This document shows, piece after piece, positions 30,775 through 41,503 of a stretch of DNA of 64,000 nt. The translations under genes and the position numbers were made by a program. The notes beneath the pieces are model-generated. The model was not told the origin of the DNA, made no database searches, and worked only from the letters and a program-made list of their open reading frames with translations. Origin of the DNA: Macrophomina tecta (Eukaryota > Ascomycota > Dothideomycetes > Botryosphaeriales > Botryosphaeriaceae); the NCBI GenBank assembly GCA_024180945.1, contig JAKSGN010000012.1, forward strand, positions 552,454 through 616,453. The letters are read 5' to 3'. Position 1 is the first letter of the stretch. The number at the start of each line of letters is the position of its first letter.

Positions 30775-31313
30775 TGTAACGAGCGGGCCTCTGCCTCTAA
30801 GGATCCAAACACCGAAGAGGGAGAAAACCTGTCGAGGGGTTTTCCTTGAGTGGGTACAAGAAGAGGGTGAGAGCAAGTCGAACACGTGACAAGACTGAGC
30901 ACTGCGTGCGAAGGCCGTGTTACTAACAATGTGCTGAATTGTTATTGAAGTTGACCACGAAGGTCAAAGCTATCTAAGGAGTGTGGTTTATATACAAGTA
31001 GGAAAGTGTATACAATCTGGTGTTGCTGGATGTCGCCGTGGCTACACTGGGCGACTGTTGCTCTATGTAGCCCAGGCTCTTGAGGGCTGATGATGATGAT
31101 GATGAATTCATAGTCCGTCCCAGCTGCCGAAGGCAGCTATGCGGCGTAGGGCCGGTTCCTCCGCGTCCGCTAGACCCGTTTGAGTCTAAGCGAGGCGGCG
31201 GGGCCTGGCCTGTTCTCTATCTCCTCTGCATACTTCTACATACACGTCTCTTGGCACTTCGGTCATCCCTCAGCGCAGGTCTTTTCCGCAAACTATCCCG
31301 TCTTCCTCCAGTG

Positions 31314-31787
31314 TCAAGCTTCATGCTGTGAGTGTGATGTCGCTCCAAATTGCCCGAGGAGCTTTGTTGCCATCATGAACTTTGCTGCTGCTATGGCTGT
31401 GCTGCGCTGGCTCAGCAACTTCCTCAGGTCCGTCGTCCAGCTTCTCCGCCCCTTGTCGTCCGGCTTGCGAAAGGTGAGCCTTAGCTCGTCGAACTTGCTA
31501 CACGAGTACAGCACGTGGTTGACTGTCTGCAGTCCACGCCCACAGTCGCACTCGCCCGACGCCACGCCCGGCACCTGCCGTAGGTGGAGGAATTGGAAGG
31601 GGTTCTCCCACGGCTCCTGGATGGCGATGATGTCGAACTCGCGCGTTCGTCGGTCCCGAAACAGGGGCGCCATCACTTTGGTCCTGGATCTCATAACATT
31701 GTACTGCAAGATGGAAAGCTGCCTGCCCTTAGTCATCGAGCATTGTGATCTCGTTGCTAAGTGGCTGTGTGTTTGGCTGCTGAGCAT
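31314..31787 (-). pseudogene. LINE ORF2 with internal deletion (endonuclease start fused to C-terminal knuckle)
   Basis: The frame starts with the endonuclease opening LSILQYNVMRSRTKVMAPLF and DIIAIQEPWENPF (AP-endonuclease motif I and the QEPW segment). It then jumps at about HLRQVPG to the C-terminal knuckle CDCGRGLQTVNHVLYSC and ends QFGATSHSQHEA. All of RT and RNase H is gone, yet the frame stays open across the junction. It is non-functional as a retrotransposition enzyme. Confidence 0.85.
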
Positions 31788-33276
31788 TTGCGATTTGCCT
31801 GCCTGACATCGCCAGCGCCTCCTCCCGGAGCTGCTGGCTTGCTCTGATCAGGCTATCGATCTCTTCTTGCCGCTCTCCCCTCAGCACAGTACCTTCGGGT
31901 TCGGCGTGCAGTGACCTCGGTCTTCCGCGCTTCCTGGTCGGGCGTTCCGCCGGGACCGCTGACGTTTGATTTGTCGTCTGTTCAGTGGGTTGAGTTGTCC
32001 GTGTTGGTGCTTGCGTCAGTGCTGGTGGTCTCTTGCTGATGTTTTCCGGGTGAAGAAATGGCCTCATGGCCTTAGCTCGTTCAACCCTCTCCTTCTCTTT
32101 CTTTCTCTCTGGACAGGCCACGCTCCAAGCCGTGTGAGAACGCTTGCACGCAGCGCACCTGCGCTCCGCGCTTGGGTCCTCCTTCTGTCCGCAGTCTTTG
32201 GAATTATGCTGGCCTGCACAATAGCCGCAGGCTTGCGGTGCTTGACACTGGGTTCCTATGTGACCGTACTTTTGGCAGTTAAAGCACTGCTTGACTTTGC
32301 ACGTTCGATCGTAGAGCTCGCACGAGAGCATCTCCGCTTGCCACACCATCCCTCCGGTGATCGCTACGTTAGCGTCCTCCGCCCTGCTAAACTCCACCAC
32401 TAGCGACGACGCCTTCTTGTTGGTGGAAGCCTTGGTTAGCCAGCCTACGTATCTAATCTCAGCATTGGGGAGTAGCGGCTTGTTCTCCGCTTGGAGCAGT
32501 TTGATGGCGTTTTCCATATCTGAGAGGTCTATTGACTTGGTATGTACGCCATGCACGATGACACCGTACGTCTGTGTCACGATTCGCGCTGTGCCTCCAA
32601 ACGTCTCCACCCAACTGTGTGCGCTTTCCTGCAGTATCTCCTTCTCTTGTTGGTTCCTTGTGTATGCCGCAATATCCCCGCTTCGAAGCTGCTTCGCCGC
32701 GACTACCTGGATCTTGTTCACCCCGGGGTCCGGCTGCGACTTCAGGGCACGATTAATGCGTTCTTTGAGGTGGGTCGGGGGCTGCGAGCGGAGGTGGCTG
32801 ATCATCTGCGGGTCCGTAAGCTTGATCACTAATTCGCGACACCTGTCATTCGGGCTTGGCGAGAGGTTGGGCTGCATCTGTGCCGTCACTGTTGCTGTCG
32901 TTCGCATCGCTGCTACTCGTGCCCAGGTCATGGGGCTCTGCTGCGCGGTCCGTTGGATTTGGGAGTCGGCTGTATTGATGGAGTCAGTGGTACGCTTGAT
33001 GGCGCTTGTGTCCTTCTTGATGTCGTTCGCAGTCTGGAGGACTGAGTGCACAACTGCCTTCAGCTCGGCCGGCGTCGGCTGGCTGAGGGCTTTGTCGCAC
33101 AACTCGATGGCGCTTTTGATCAGCGGGGCGATGGTGTGGTAGCGGAAGCTGCGTCTGTGGTCGCCTGCATCGTCAAGAAGCTGCTTTGCCTGGGTCCTCA
33201 GCTGTGCGGCGTGCTCGTAGAGCGAAAGGGGGTTATCGCCGGGTCGCAAGGCGTCGGCGACCGCCATAGCGGACAA
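31729..33276 (-). CDS. LINE ORF1, gag-like RNA-binding protein with zinc knuckles
   Basis: 515 codons without stops. The N-terminal half is helical (YEHAAQLRTQAKQLLDDAGD). The middle has ELVIKLTDPQMISHLRSQPP and an RRM-like esterase-free region typical of Tad1/I ORF1 proteins (VEFSRAEDANVAITGGMVWQ). Knuckles follow: CFNCQKYGHIGTQC, CGYCAGQHNSKDC and CAACKRSHTAWSVAC. The tail is Pro/Thr-rich. It would coat LINE RNA in ribonucleoprotein particles. The frame is intact, although its ORF2 partner is deleted, so it could in principle still be translated. It lies nested in an LTR. Confidence 0.85.
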   Translation of the reverse strand: MSAMAVADALRPGDNPLSLYEHAAQLRTQAKQLLDDAGDHRRSFRYHTIAPLIKSAIELCDKALSQPTPAELKAVVHSVLQTANDIKKDTSAIKRTTDSINTADSQIQRTAQQSPMTWARVAAMRTTATVTAQMQPNLSPSPNDRCRELVIKLTDPQMISHLRSQPPTHLKERINRALKSQPDPGVNKIQVVAAKQLRSGDIAAYTRNQQEKEILQESAHSWVETFGGTARIVTQTYGVIVHGVHTKSIDLSDMENAIKLLQAENKPLLPNAEIRYVGWLTKASTNKKASSLVVEFSRAEDANVAITGGMVWQAEMLSCELYDRTCKVKQCFNCQKYGHIGTQCQAPQACGYCAGQHNSKDCGQKEDPSAERRCAACKRSHTAWSVACPERKKEKERVERAKAMRPFLHPENISKRPPALTQAPTRTTQPTEQTTNQTSAVPAERPTRKRGRPRSLHAEPEGTVLRGERQEEIDSLIRASQQLREEALAMSGRQIANAQQPNTQPLSNEITMLDD

Positions 33277-33524
33277 TCCGGTATTGGGCGATAGCGGATT
33301 GCCAGTAGAGCGGTTTGACGCGTGTTGCAGGGCGATTGCGCGTGGTTGTGAGGAGTAATTCCAAGAACTCGTTCTCGCTGCAGGTGGTTGTTTTTAATTT
33401 CTGGGCGAGTGGGTCCAACTGATCGCGGGAGTCACGTGATCCCTGACCCACATCTCTTCGGTTCTGCTCGCCTTCGGCGGGGCTGTTCCTACCTTCATCA
33501 CCCTGTGCAGGCTGCGCCGTAACA

Positions 33525-35519
33525 CTTTATCGACAATCTGGGTACCCTCAGGACAGCCCTCCTGTCCTTTGCCCGTATCGTTGGACCCCATAGTGGCGAG
33601 AATCTTGCAAAAGCGCTTTAAAGTCGATTACGTCGTATGGTATCGATTGTACAAGAGTCGGCTATTTTGTCGCCGACAACGCGGATACCAACGACACGCT
33701 ATTGCGTGAGCTAAGAGAGCTCATGGCCATCGACTACCCGGCCTGTCGGATCCGCTGTATTGGTCATATAATCAACCTCGTTGTCAAGGCGATCCTCTTT
33801 GGCAAAGGCGTCTCAAAATTCGAACAGAGCCTCCTTGGACGCACCGACGATAGTGAGGAGGCCTTCCTTATATGGAGCAACGAAGGACCTCTTGGTAAGC
33901 TGCACAACATCTGCGTCTTTGTTAACCGAAACGACCAAAGGCGTACGGCCTTTGCCAACTGCCAGCTGCCTGAGGAGCGGGCTCTTGACGACGATGCGGA
34001 TCCAGATGGAGGAGACGAGGTCTTCTACTACGTCCTCCTCGTTGACCAAGGGGTGCGTTGGTGCTCCGTATACTACATGATCAAGCGAGGTAGGTATAAA
34101 CTTTTAATAAGTATTGTCTTGCTAACTACTATTAGATTCCTTACGGGGCGCCCATGGCTTGAGAAAAGGCAGTCCCCGCTATATAACATAGGCCAAGTTC
34201 TCCTCCCCAAAGAATTTAGCAATACTAACATCGACTAGCTTTAAAACTCAGGCATGCAATCGATCGATTCATCGACCGCTACGAACACAAAGATCGAGGA
34301 TACGATATCCGCCAAGACCGCCTCTCACCTCACGATTGGGAGGTAATTAAGCGCTTCTACCAGCTACTTCGACCGTTCAAATGCCTTACCCAGTACCTGG
34401 AGGGCAAGGCTAACAAGGAGGGCAACGAGGGCTCACACGGATCCATTTGGGAGTCTCTAAAGGCAATGGACTTTGTGTTTGATCACCTCAAGCGGAATGT
34501 AGAGGCCCTTGAGGCTCAAGTGGCCTCTGGCGAAGCAAGTCGTGAGGACTGGCAGAACTACTCAACGAAGGTCGATGCAGGCTATCTCAAACTTCAAGAC
34601 TACTACAGCCTCCTTGACGAATCGCCGGCGTACGTTGTGGCGATCTTCCTCCACCCAAACTATCGCTTTGAGTACTTTGAGCAGGCGTGGGCTTTACACA
34701 AGAGCTGGATTACATATGCAAAGTCGGCTATACGTCGTATGTATGACACATACGAAGCGATGTACCTCTCAGAACTTGCTGCAGGCGAGGAGACGGAGGA
34801 GCCAACTACAGATGAGTCCACCCCAGCTACTGACGTTTTTACTAATTTTGAGGCCTTCGGTCGGCCCAGCGGTGCCAAGGAGCGTAGCAGAAAGCGTCGG
34901 CGACTCGATACAACCCAGCTGCAGTCCTACTGGGACGCCGGAGTCACCTCTTATACGATCAGCGACCCGTTGGCTTGGTGGAGGACTGAGGGTGCACAGT
35001 ACCCGATCTTACAGCGCATGGCCTTTGATATATACAGCATACCTGCCATGAGCGCTGAACCGGAGCGGATCTTTAGTCATACAAGGCGGATTATATCAGA
35101 TGAGCGCACCAGGCTCAGTGACGACACAATTGAGACCGAAATCTGCCAAAAGCATTGGCTGATTAACAAGATTGTCACATAGCAGCAACTGTAAATAGTC
35201 AACAAGAAGATCTCGGAGCTCTTCAGCGTTCTCAGCATACCTACTAGCGTCGCAGGAGACACAGCTGGCAGCAAGGGTTGGTATTTTCGTGCCGCAAAAA
35301 CTCAACACCATGCCAAGGATCACGACTTTTGCGCTGTTCACCCCTGCCTCCCCTCGCCAGGATTCCCTTTTTTAGTAGTTACAGTCGATGACTAAGCAGA
35401 TCCGTCACCGCTCGTCAACGCCCGTTTTTTGGCGTCCTGTCTCGTCATATACTTTGGCCAACCGTCTCGTCTCGTCATATACCCTCATGACGGGACGGGA
35501 CGGGACGGTGGACACCCTG
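33525..35519 (+). mobile_element. hAT transposon, family 2, left part missing
   Basis: The right end is a CAGGGTGTCCACCGTCCCGT terminus (minus-strand reading) at 35519, preceded by subterminal repeats (gtctcgtcatata, gacgggacggg). The left part is replaced at 33524 by the gypsy LTR in the middle of the transposase frame. The right end abuts a FunK1 pseudogene exactly, so this hAT had inserted in that gene. Confidence 0.8.
33526..35182 (+). pseudogene. hAT family 2 transposase, N-terminus missing, one frameshift, one intron
   Basis: Opens in frame as FIDNLGTLRTALLSFARIVG. A frame shift occurs between about 33620 and 33655, after which VGYFVADNADTNDTLLREL and RIRCIGHIINLVVKAILFGK follow. A canonical intron lies at 34090-34238 (GTAGGT donor, atactaac branch, ctag acceptor), joining ...YYMIKR to ALKLRHAIDRF in phase. 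The C-terminal dimerisation region has AFDIYSIPAMSAEPERIFSH and ends at NKIVT. The BED finger and first catalytic Asp are lost. It is inactive. Confidence 0.8.
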
Positions 35520-36670
35520 GATCCTCGCCGTAGAGCGCGCCAATGGCCATTAACACCTTGGTCCCAGTCCTGTTCGGCGCTCCGGAGGCTTTATCGCGAT
35601 GGGTCTTGATAGCGAGGTCGAGATCGATCAGGAAGCCGTCGTCCTCTGCCTTTTTCAGCATGACGTTCCCAATCGATATGTCACGGTGGAGGATCCCAGC
35701 ATTGAACAGTGACTCGTGACCTGTGCCATTTTTAGCGTGTCAATATCCCGCCTTTAAGGTTCCACTCACCCTTCAAGCCCCCTATCAATCCTGTAAGCAT
35801 CGCTTGCAGCCTGCTCGCTTGGTGGAGATCTTTCCCAACTCCACGCATGATGACACGGCGATGAACGCGGTTGCGCCGTGGAGCATCTTCCTCGGGTGGG
35901 AGATCCGAGCGAGAACGCTTTAGCGGTGGTGGCGGCATTAATTTTTTACAATGCTCGATGGTCTTTTCCAAGACACACCTCCGTCATTGCTCTTTCTCCT
36001 CCCACTTTCTCTTAAACACGCATATATCGTGGCGGTGTTACTACGCCATATTATTGACCTTGGGTTCTACTGCTGCCTTTAGTAGAAGACCTTCCTCAGG
36101 ATACTCTTCGTATTGCCACGAGTCCTCAATGACAAGCTCATCACCAGGCTTGTCTCTCGCACAGCCCTTCTAGCACGTCGTTGCCCGGCTAGCGATTGAC
36201 CGCTATCAATTCATGAGCTCCCCGAAGTAAATGTGCTCCGCCCTGACGTTCTGCTGAATCTCGATGTACCTCCCGCCATCATCTTCCGTTATTGTCGGGT
36301 CAAACCCGATCTCCTACTCGTTCATCCATAGGTAGCCCAGAATCATCGAGACAAACCGAAAGCGGTCCTTATTGATGTTGGATGGCTTGTATGCCACACT
36401 CCGAGCCGTTTGGGCTCTCACGGCCGCATGAGCGCACCGCAGAGCAAAAAGGTCAGGACGAAACGCCGAATATCTTTCGAGGCGAACGCCCCTCGCGCGT
36501 ATCTCGAGATGTCTAGCCAAGTACGTCGTGGTTTTCGTTTGACTGATTTCTCTCCAACTCGTTAGGAATAAGGATGTACGACCAACGGATCGCCATCGTC
36601 TGTTATCTACCGATGAGCCCAGGGACTGATTTGGCGTAGTGATGCGTCGTCGGCATTTCAAGGGTTGAAG
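35520..36670 (-). pseudogene. FunK1 fungal protein kinase pseudogene, cut by the hAT
   Basis: Minus-strand frames match the intact FunK1 at 37327-39793. In order: YLARHLEIRARGVRLERYSA and a SMILGYLWMNE end (36661-36314), then EIGFDPTITEDDGGRYIEIQ, then NRVHRRVIMRGVGKDLHQAS (about 35860), then the catalytic ILHRDISIGNVML and FLIDLDLAIK (about 35625-35690). It ends at VLMAIGALYGED where the hAT terminus begins. Several frameshifts and stops lie between the blocks. The kinase C-lobe is absent on the far side of the hAT. Unlike its neighbour, it keeps the HRD histidine. Confidence 0.8.
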
Positions 36671-37326
36671 GCGATACTCAATAGCAAACGCCGAAGACCA
36701 ATCGCTTTAGCGGTGGAGGAAGCCCGGTATCTCGTCCTCCTCACAGCACGTCGTTCTGTAGAAAGGGCGAGTCGCTGGGACGGTATGGGGAGGCCGCCGT
36801 AAGAAGCGAAAAGCGGGCGCGCCGACGCGTTGCACAATAGACCCCGCCCGGCTAGCCCCGGTTGAGCGTCTAACCGCCGATCCCGCACGCCACAACACGA
36901 TGTTGCTTCAGCCGGCGTGCAAAGCGGTATCTAGTGCTTAGTCGTTGTAGGAGACACAGTATCATGCGTTTCATCACCTAGCTGCTTCGAATCTGGTAAA
37001 GACCTATCTGCGCCTATGTAAAATTGTATCACGCCTAGCCTCTGCTTCTAGCCCGGTTCAAGAGCTTGAGAGCACACGAATAAGCCCATAGTTGGGGCGC
37101 TTACCCAATTGGATGTAGAGCTTGGGAATTACTATCGAGGCCAATATGCAAATCACGCCATGACTTGATTTTGAAAGAGCACGCAATTTCCAAGCGCAAG
37201 AAGCGCCGACTGAAAGGAATGCAGCATTCAGAGGGCCCCAAGCGCCTACAATAGTCAATCCTGGGTATCAAACGAAAAATAAAAAGTTTTCCCATCTGAC
37301 ACTTCCCCTCCAGTGAAACTGAGACC
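36671..37326. other. no gene recognised
   Basis: About 650 bp between the FunK1 pseudogene's upstream side and the 3' end of the intact FunK1. It may contain decayed N-terminal FunK1 sequence near 36671-36890 and the 3' UTR of the intact gene near 37300. Nothing firm. Confidence 0.4.
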
Positions 37327-39793
37327 TCATGCTCCTCGTAGCACTCTCGAATCTTCCCGTGCTTTCCGGAGTATGTCCATCATACGTGAATATAATTCCG
37401 GCTCTTCTTGCTTCCACCTTCCCCCGTTTGGGAAGACCGCCTTGCGCAGCTCATTGACCCAAGGGACCAGTTGCTGGTAATACGGAGTGAAACATTCCAC
37501 TAAAGTATTGAGAAAGTCGGTTCCATCGCTTACTAGTCCCTTCTTCATCTCCGCCAGCTCTTCGGGGTCCGTATAGTTCCACTTGTCAAACCGCTTTACT
37601 ACTCTCCCCTTACCTGGCCCTTCATAATGGATGCAGATCCAGAAGAGGACCCAGAAGAACGACTCGAGATCATGCATGAACGAGTGCTGCTCCCCTAGAA
37701 GCACCCCGATCGCCATGAACGCGAGCGTTCCGGTCTTGCCTTTAGCCCCCGATACACCTTCCCTTTCTTTACTAATCGCAAGATCGAGGTCGATCAAGAA
37801 TGCATCCCAAGAAGGGTTGCTGCTATCCTCGTTGATCATCAGGTTGTTCTTAGAAACATCGCGCTGGAGCATCTTTCCCTTCTTGTGAAGAGACTGGTGT
37901 CCCTTGATGCACCCCTCCATCGCAGCGAGCAGGGCGGCCCGAGAACTCGCCTTGTAGATGGGCTTCCCGTAGTCAAGGGTGATCACGCGGCGATGCACAC
38001 GGTTCTTCGGGAGCTCGCCTCTTACTGTGACTCGCGAGTCGGAGCAGATCCGTTTGCTGACTGGCTCTGATGCGTCGATATAGCTGGATGACCTCTTCTG
38101 CCCTGCTGAACTAGTGCTTCGTGTGTCTCGCACGATCCCGGATGTGCTCGGAGGTGGCATGGACTCGCTCGGCCGGTAGTTGGTCGCCTTCGAAACGTCC
38201 AGCCCTTTGCGGATGTTGTTGTATATATCATCCTCTGTACCGGAAACGCAGACTGTCTCGTGGTGATAGTGCCTTGCCACGTTGACAACTCCTTTCTTCG
38301 TTGCCTCTTTCAACAGCTCGCCCTCCTCATCGCGCTCGGGATATTGCCACGAGTCTTTGATTACGTAGGGCCGCCGCGACTTGTTTCCCTCGCGATAAGC
38401 CTTCCAGCAGGTCGTCGCCCGACCGACAACGCATGGGGCCCGCGTGATTACTTCATCCAAAACAAGGCGCTCTGTTCTGTTGTTGCGCTTGATTTCAATC
38501 CACCGCTTGCCGTCCGCTTCCAGGATGGTCGGATCGAATCCGAGCTGCTTCTTGTCCATCAGGAGATATCCCATGATCACCGAAACGAGCCGCTTGCCAT
38601 CGTTGTTGACGTTGAACTGCTCTGATGCGATGCCTCCAAGTCGGTCGAATTCCCACAGCCGCATAGTGGGTCCGCACAGCGTGAAGCCGAGGACGAAGCG
38701 ACGGGTGTCTTGCGCAGTGAAGACCTCTCTCGCGTATCTTGCGAGGTCGCGCCAGGTTTCCGAGCTTCCATCGAGCCCCGGATTGCTCTTTAGCTCTCCC
38801 ACGATGAGTATTTGGGACCAGCGGGGCCGTCCGTGCGCCATGGTATCCGCGAAACCGAGGTCCATCTTCCTTTCCGCTACGGATCCTTCAAGGGGCAGAT
38901 CAGGCTTCGCAAGCGTTCCCCGTTGGATAGTGCCGACTGAACAGTGTTTTTCCGCGAGTGTTTTCAGCTGTTTTACGAGCCTTGTAAACCACCCCAACAC
39001 GTTGTTCTGCGTCGAGCTCCCCGGCCAGCCACGCCAGCCACGGTCTGCCGTGTACAGCGGGTTGGCTCCCTCGCTGCATTTCTGAAAGATCGTCGCGGCC
39101 GTCTGCTCGAGATTTTCGACTTCGCCGAAGAATGTCTCAAAGAAGTTGGGCACTCCGGCAAACAAAGAGCCATCCAGCTCAGCCCTGAGCACATCGTCGA
39201 AAAGCTTTCTCTGTTCGGAGGAGTTGACTATAACGCTTGTCGTGTGTGTGTTCGGTGTCTGCGGGACCGAGGTGGTGGACGGAGTGCGCTTGGGGGTGAT
39301 CGGTAGGGTTGCGGAAGCGGGGGCTGTCGGGAGAGCGAATGTTGGAGGGGCGGGTTGCGTCTGGCGGATGAGGTCGTACACGGCTGTCCATATCGTGGGG
39401 TCGTCCCGCTCATCTATGACGTTTTTCACGAGCTGGGCGGTGTGCTTGACGTTTGTTTTGTCTGTAGAAAGACGAGCATACACCAGAGCGAGGTCGCTAA
39501 TTATTAGGCCTGCACCGTCGTGCGAAGGGAGAATCGAAGCAGCTGGATGTATTTGAAAGGTATTTATGAGTTGAAGCACGAGGTTTTTCCTCGCTGCGTT
39601 GATTAGCGCGTGCCGTAAGGGTTGGATGTTGGTACTCACCTGGCTGGGCGACCAATTGCTGGAAGTGGTCTATTCCGCCTCGAAGTCTTGTACGAGGAGG
39701 AGCTGGCTTGAATGCAGCTCGAAATGAGTCGAGTGCATCTCCAATCGGATGATCTCTGATTGTGGCGAGCTGGCTGTCCGAAAGCTGTGCCAT
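37327..39793 (-). CDS. FunK1-type fungal protein kinase, two exons, intact
   Basis: Exon 1 is 39793-39640 (MAQLSDSQLATIRD...) and exon 2 is 39593-37327. The 46-bp intron (39639-39594) has a GTGAGT donor, a gctaatc branch and a CAG acceptor; phase 1 joins ...LVAQP to ARKNLVLQ. About 806 aa. The N-terminal half is the FunK1-specific region (WSQILIVGELKSNPGLDGSS, LGFTLCGPTMRLWEFDRLGG). The C-terminal kinase core has NRVHRRVITLDYGKPIYKAS, the catalytic loop MLQRDVSKNNLMI (Gln in place of the HRD His), the metal loop FLIDLDLAI (DLD for DFG) and LESFFWVLFWICIHY. FunK1 kinases are expanded in fungi and atypical; substrates are unknown. A decayed relative lies directly downstream, suggesting tandem duplication. 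Confidence 0.88.
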
Positions 39794-40124
39794 GGCGGCG
39801 GTCCTCGGCTGCTTGAACGGGCGATGACGCAGGGCACTGGATGAGGTCAAAGAAGTCTGGCAGCCGAAAGGCGTTGTGTCGTCCGAAGAGTGAGGTGCTG
39901 CGTGTGGGGAGGGCGGGCACTTGTGGGTTCGCAGAGCAAAGGGAGGAGGCGCGTCGTCGCGTTTCACTGGCAACCGCCAGGGAGAACACGTGGTTTCCTC
40001 GCGTAATCGCTAAGTCACGCCGTCGTACGTCGCAATCGCGATTTAGCTCATCGGCGTGCCTCCGTCGCCTTACTTTTAACGCTTTTGTAAGATCATAGCC
40101 TATGGGTTTTATGACCAGTTTTTA
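39794..40124. other. likely FunK1 promoter/leader
   Basis: About 330 bp upstream of the FunK1 start. Open frames extend here on the minus strand (to about 39989) but without conserved motifs. The promoter cannot be delimited. Confidence 0.4.
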
Positions 40125-40470
40125 GCACTTGCAGCGACCGTTTTGGGGCGATGCAGGGCCGTTTGCGCACTCGATTCGGCGCTTGGCGGCGACCAGAAGC
40201 CCTTGGTCAACCGACGCCGGCCGAGCCGAAGGCAGCCACAAAACTCAGTCCTCCAGACCGCCATCAAGCGCACCACTGACACTATTAATCCGGCAGCCCC
40301 TTTCGCGCAGCACGAAACAGAGCCCCATGACATGGGCGGCGCTGCGAACGGCAGACGTAGTGCAGCCTTGCGCCAAGCCCGACCGAGAAATGCCGTGAAC
40401 TGGTGATTAGCTTACAAGTCTACAGACCCGCAGCCCCGACACACGACCTCAACGCCCTTCCTCCTCCAAA
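40125..40470 (+). pseudogene. LINE ORF1 fragment
   Basis: Plus-strand frames contain scrambled matches to the ORF1 at 31729-33276: ...SVLQTAIKRTTDTIN, then a phrase like QQSPMTWARVAAM written across frames (cccatgacatgggcggcgctgc), then a CRELVI-like stretch (gaaatgccgtgaactggtgatt). Indels break the frame repeatedly. Neither LINE end is present. Confidence 0.6.
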
Positions 40471-41503
40471 CCATCAATCCAGAACTTCTCATCTCAGCGA
40501 CCAATGGCCTTGCGCCCGTCGCTGTTCATCAAATATTGTGATCTATGCGCTGCTCTGACCACCTGCTCGCCGATGACCCCACGCGACGACCGAGCTATCG
40601 ATTGCCTGCCGAGCCGACAACGCCGCCCTATATCGGTCCCTCCGTCGCTTACGCACACAAGCTGGAGCATAGATTGCGCCCTCATCCCGACTTCGCGAAA
40701 GCCGGTCCAGTGCACGAATGAGACAGCATCACCGCTATCCTCCGACCGTTTCCACCCGTCCTCAATCTGGTGAAGTCTCCATCGCCGCCTCACGAATACA
40801 AGGTCAAGTGCTGCTTGCTTGCTTGCAAAAGGACGGGGTAGGTCGCGGCATGCGTACACCATGGAGGACCCGTCGTTGGAGCACACAGCTAGTCATTCCG
40901 TGCTTGCAGGCGTAGGGTCGCCTCTTGGAGGTGTCGGGAGACCAGGACGCGGTTCCTTTCTCTCTTTGCTGGGGTCCGACAAGGGCTGTAGGATGTTTTC
41001 AAGCTACTTTGCGGAGCTTTACTTTCGCGCATCTAAAGGAGTCTGCAGTATTGTAAATCTTGGTAAAATTCAGATCCTTCTACCGCTGCTTGCTTTATGG
41101 TGGCGAACTGTTGCTGTACTTTATAGTTAAGCGCCAACCTACCTGCGCTGATCTCAAATATGACGCGGGCACATTACGGAGTCTCATTCGAGCGGTTGCT
41201 CATTCGCAAGCCGGTCAGCGACGAGCGCGGACGCTTTGAGCTTCCATTTCGTGGACCACGGTTTGCGCGTTGTGAAGCCGGACCCGCGTTCGCGCTGCCA
41301 ATTGCGGGGCGACGCCTTTCTAGGTGCCGGGCGCGCTATAACGTGACGACTTGACGTTTCCGCACTCTCTTCCGCTCCGCGTGATCCTGATCATCCGTCC
41401 ATCAACCAAAACAGCGCTTTTCACTCAGTAAGCCAGCTGACTACACCCGGTTGACTCAGTATATACTTTCAGTACGCGGAAGCTAAAGCTAACACGCCTA
41501 GAT
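40471..41503. other. no gene recognised
   Basis: About 1 kb. Overlapping frames of up to 130 codons on both strands without motifs. The last 100 bp are presumably the promoter of the ankyrin gene. Confidence 0.4.

Larger units (their letters stand above)
31088..33404 (-). mobile_element. LINE (second subfamily), complete ORF1, ORF2 internally deleted
   Basis: The 3' tail is at 31088-31104: on the minus strand ATGAATTC then (ATC)n. The 5' end is near 33404, where LTR sequence resumes. It contains ORF1 (33276-31729) and a fusion of the first and last parts of ORF2 (31787-31314). At about 2.3 kb, it lacks the whole RT. ORF1 and the start of ORF2 overlap by about 60 bp. Being flanked on both sides by the same LTR proves insertion into that LTR. 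Confidence 0.85.
30775..33524 (-). repeat. gypsy LTR (copy C) split by a LINE
   Basis: The LTR has two parts, 30775 to about 31087 and about 33405-33524, together about 430 bp, the length of copy A. On the minus strand it begins TGTTACGGCGCAGCCTGCAC at 33524 and ends CTCGTTACA at 30775. The core (ttgaccacgaaggtc, 30951-30965) and TATA block match the other copies. Its 33524 side directly abuts hAT coding sequence. The two outer flanks (gcttg and cttta) are not a 5-bp duplication, so it is not a simple solo LTR. Confidence 0.75.

Noticed and set aside
30775..33524. LTR copy C as a simple solo LTR in the hAT
   Set aside because: The outer flanks do not form a 5-bp duplication and the hAT N-terminal half is not found on the other side, so a simple insertion is not supported.
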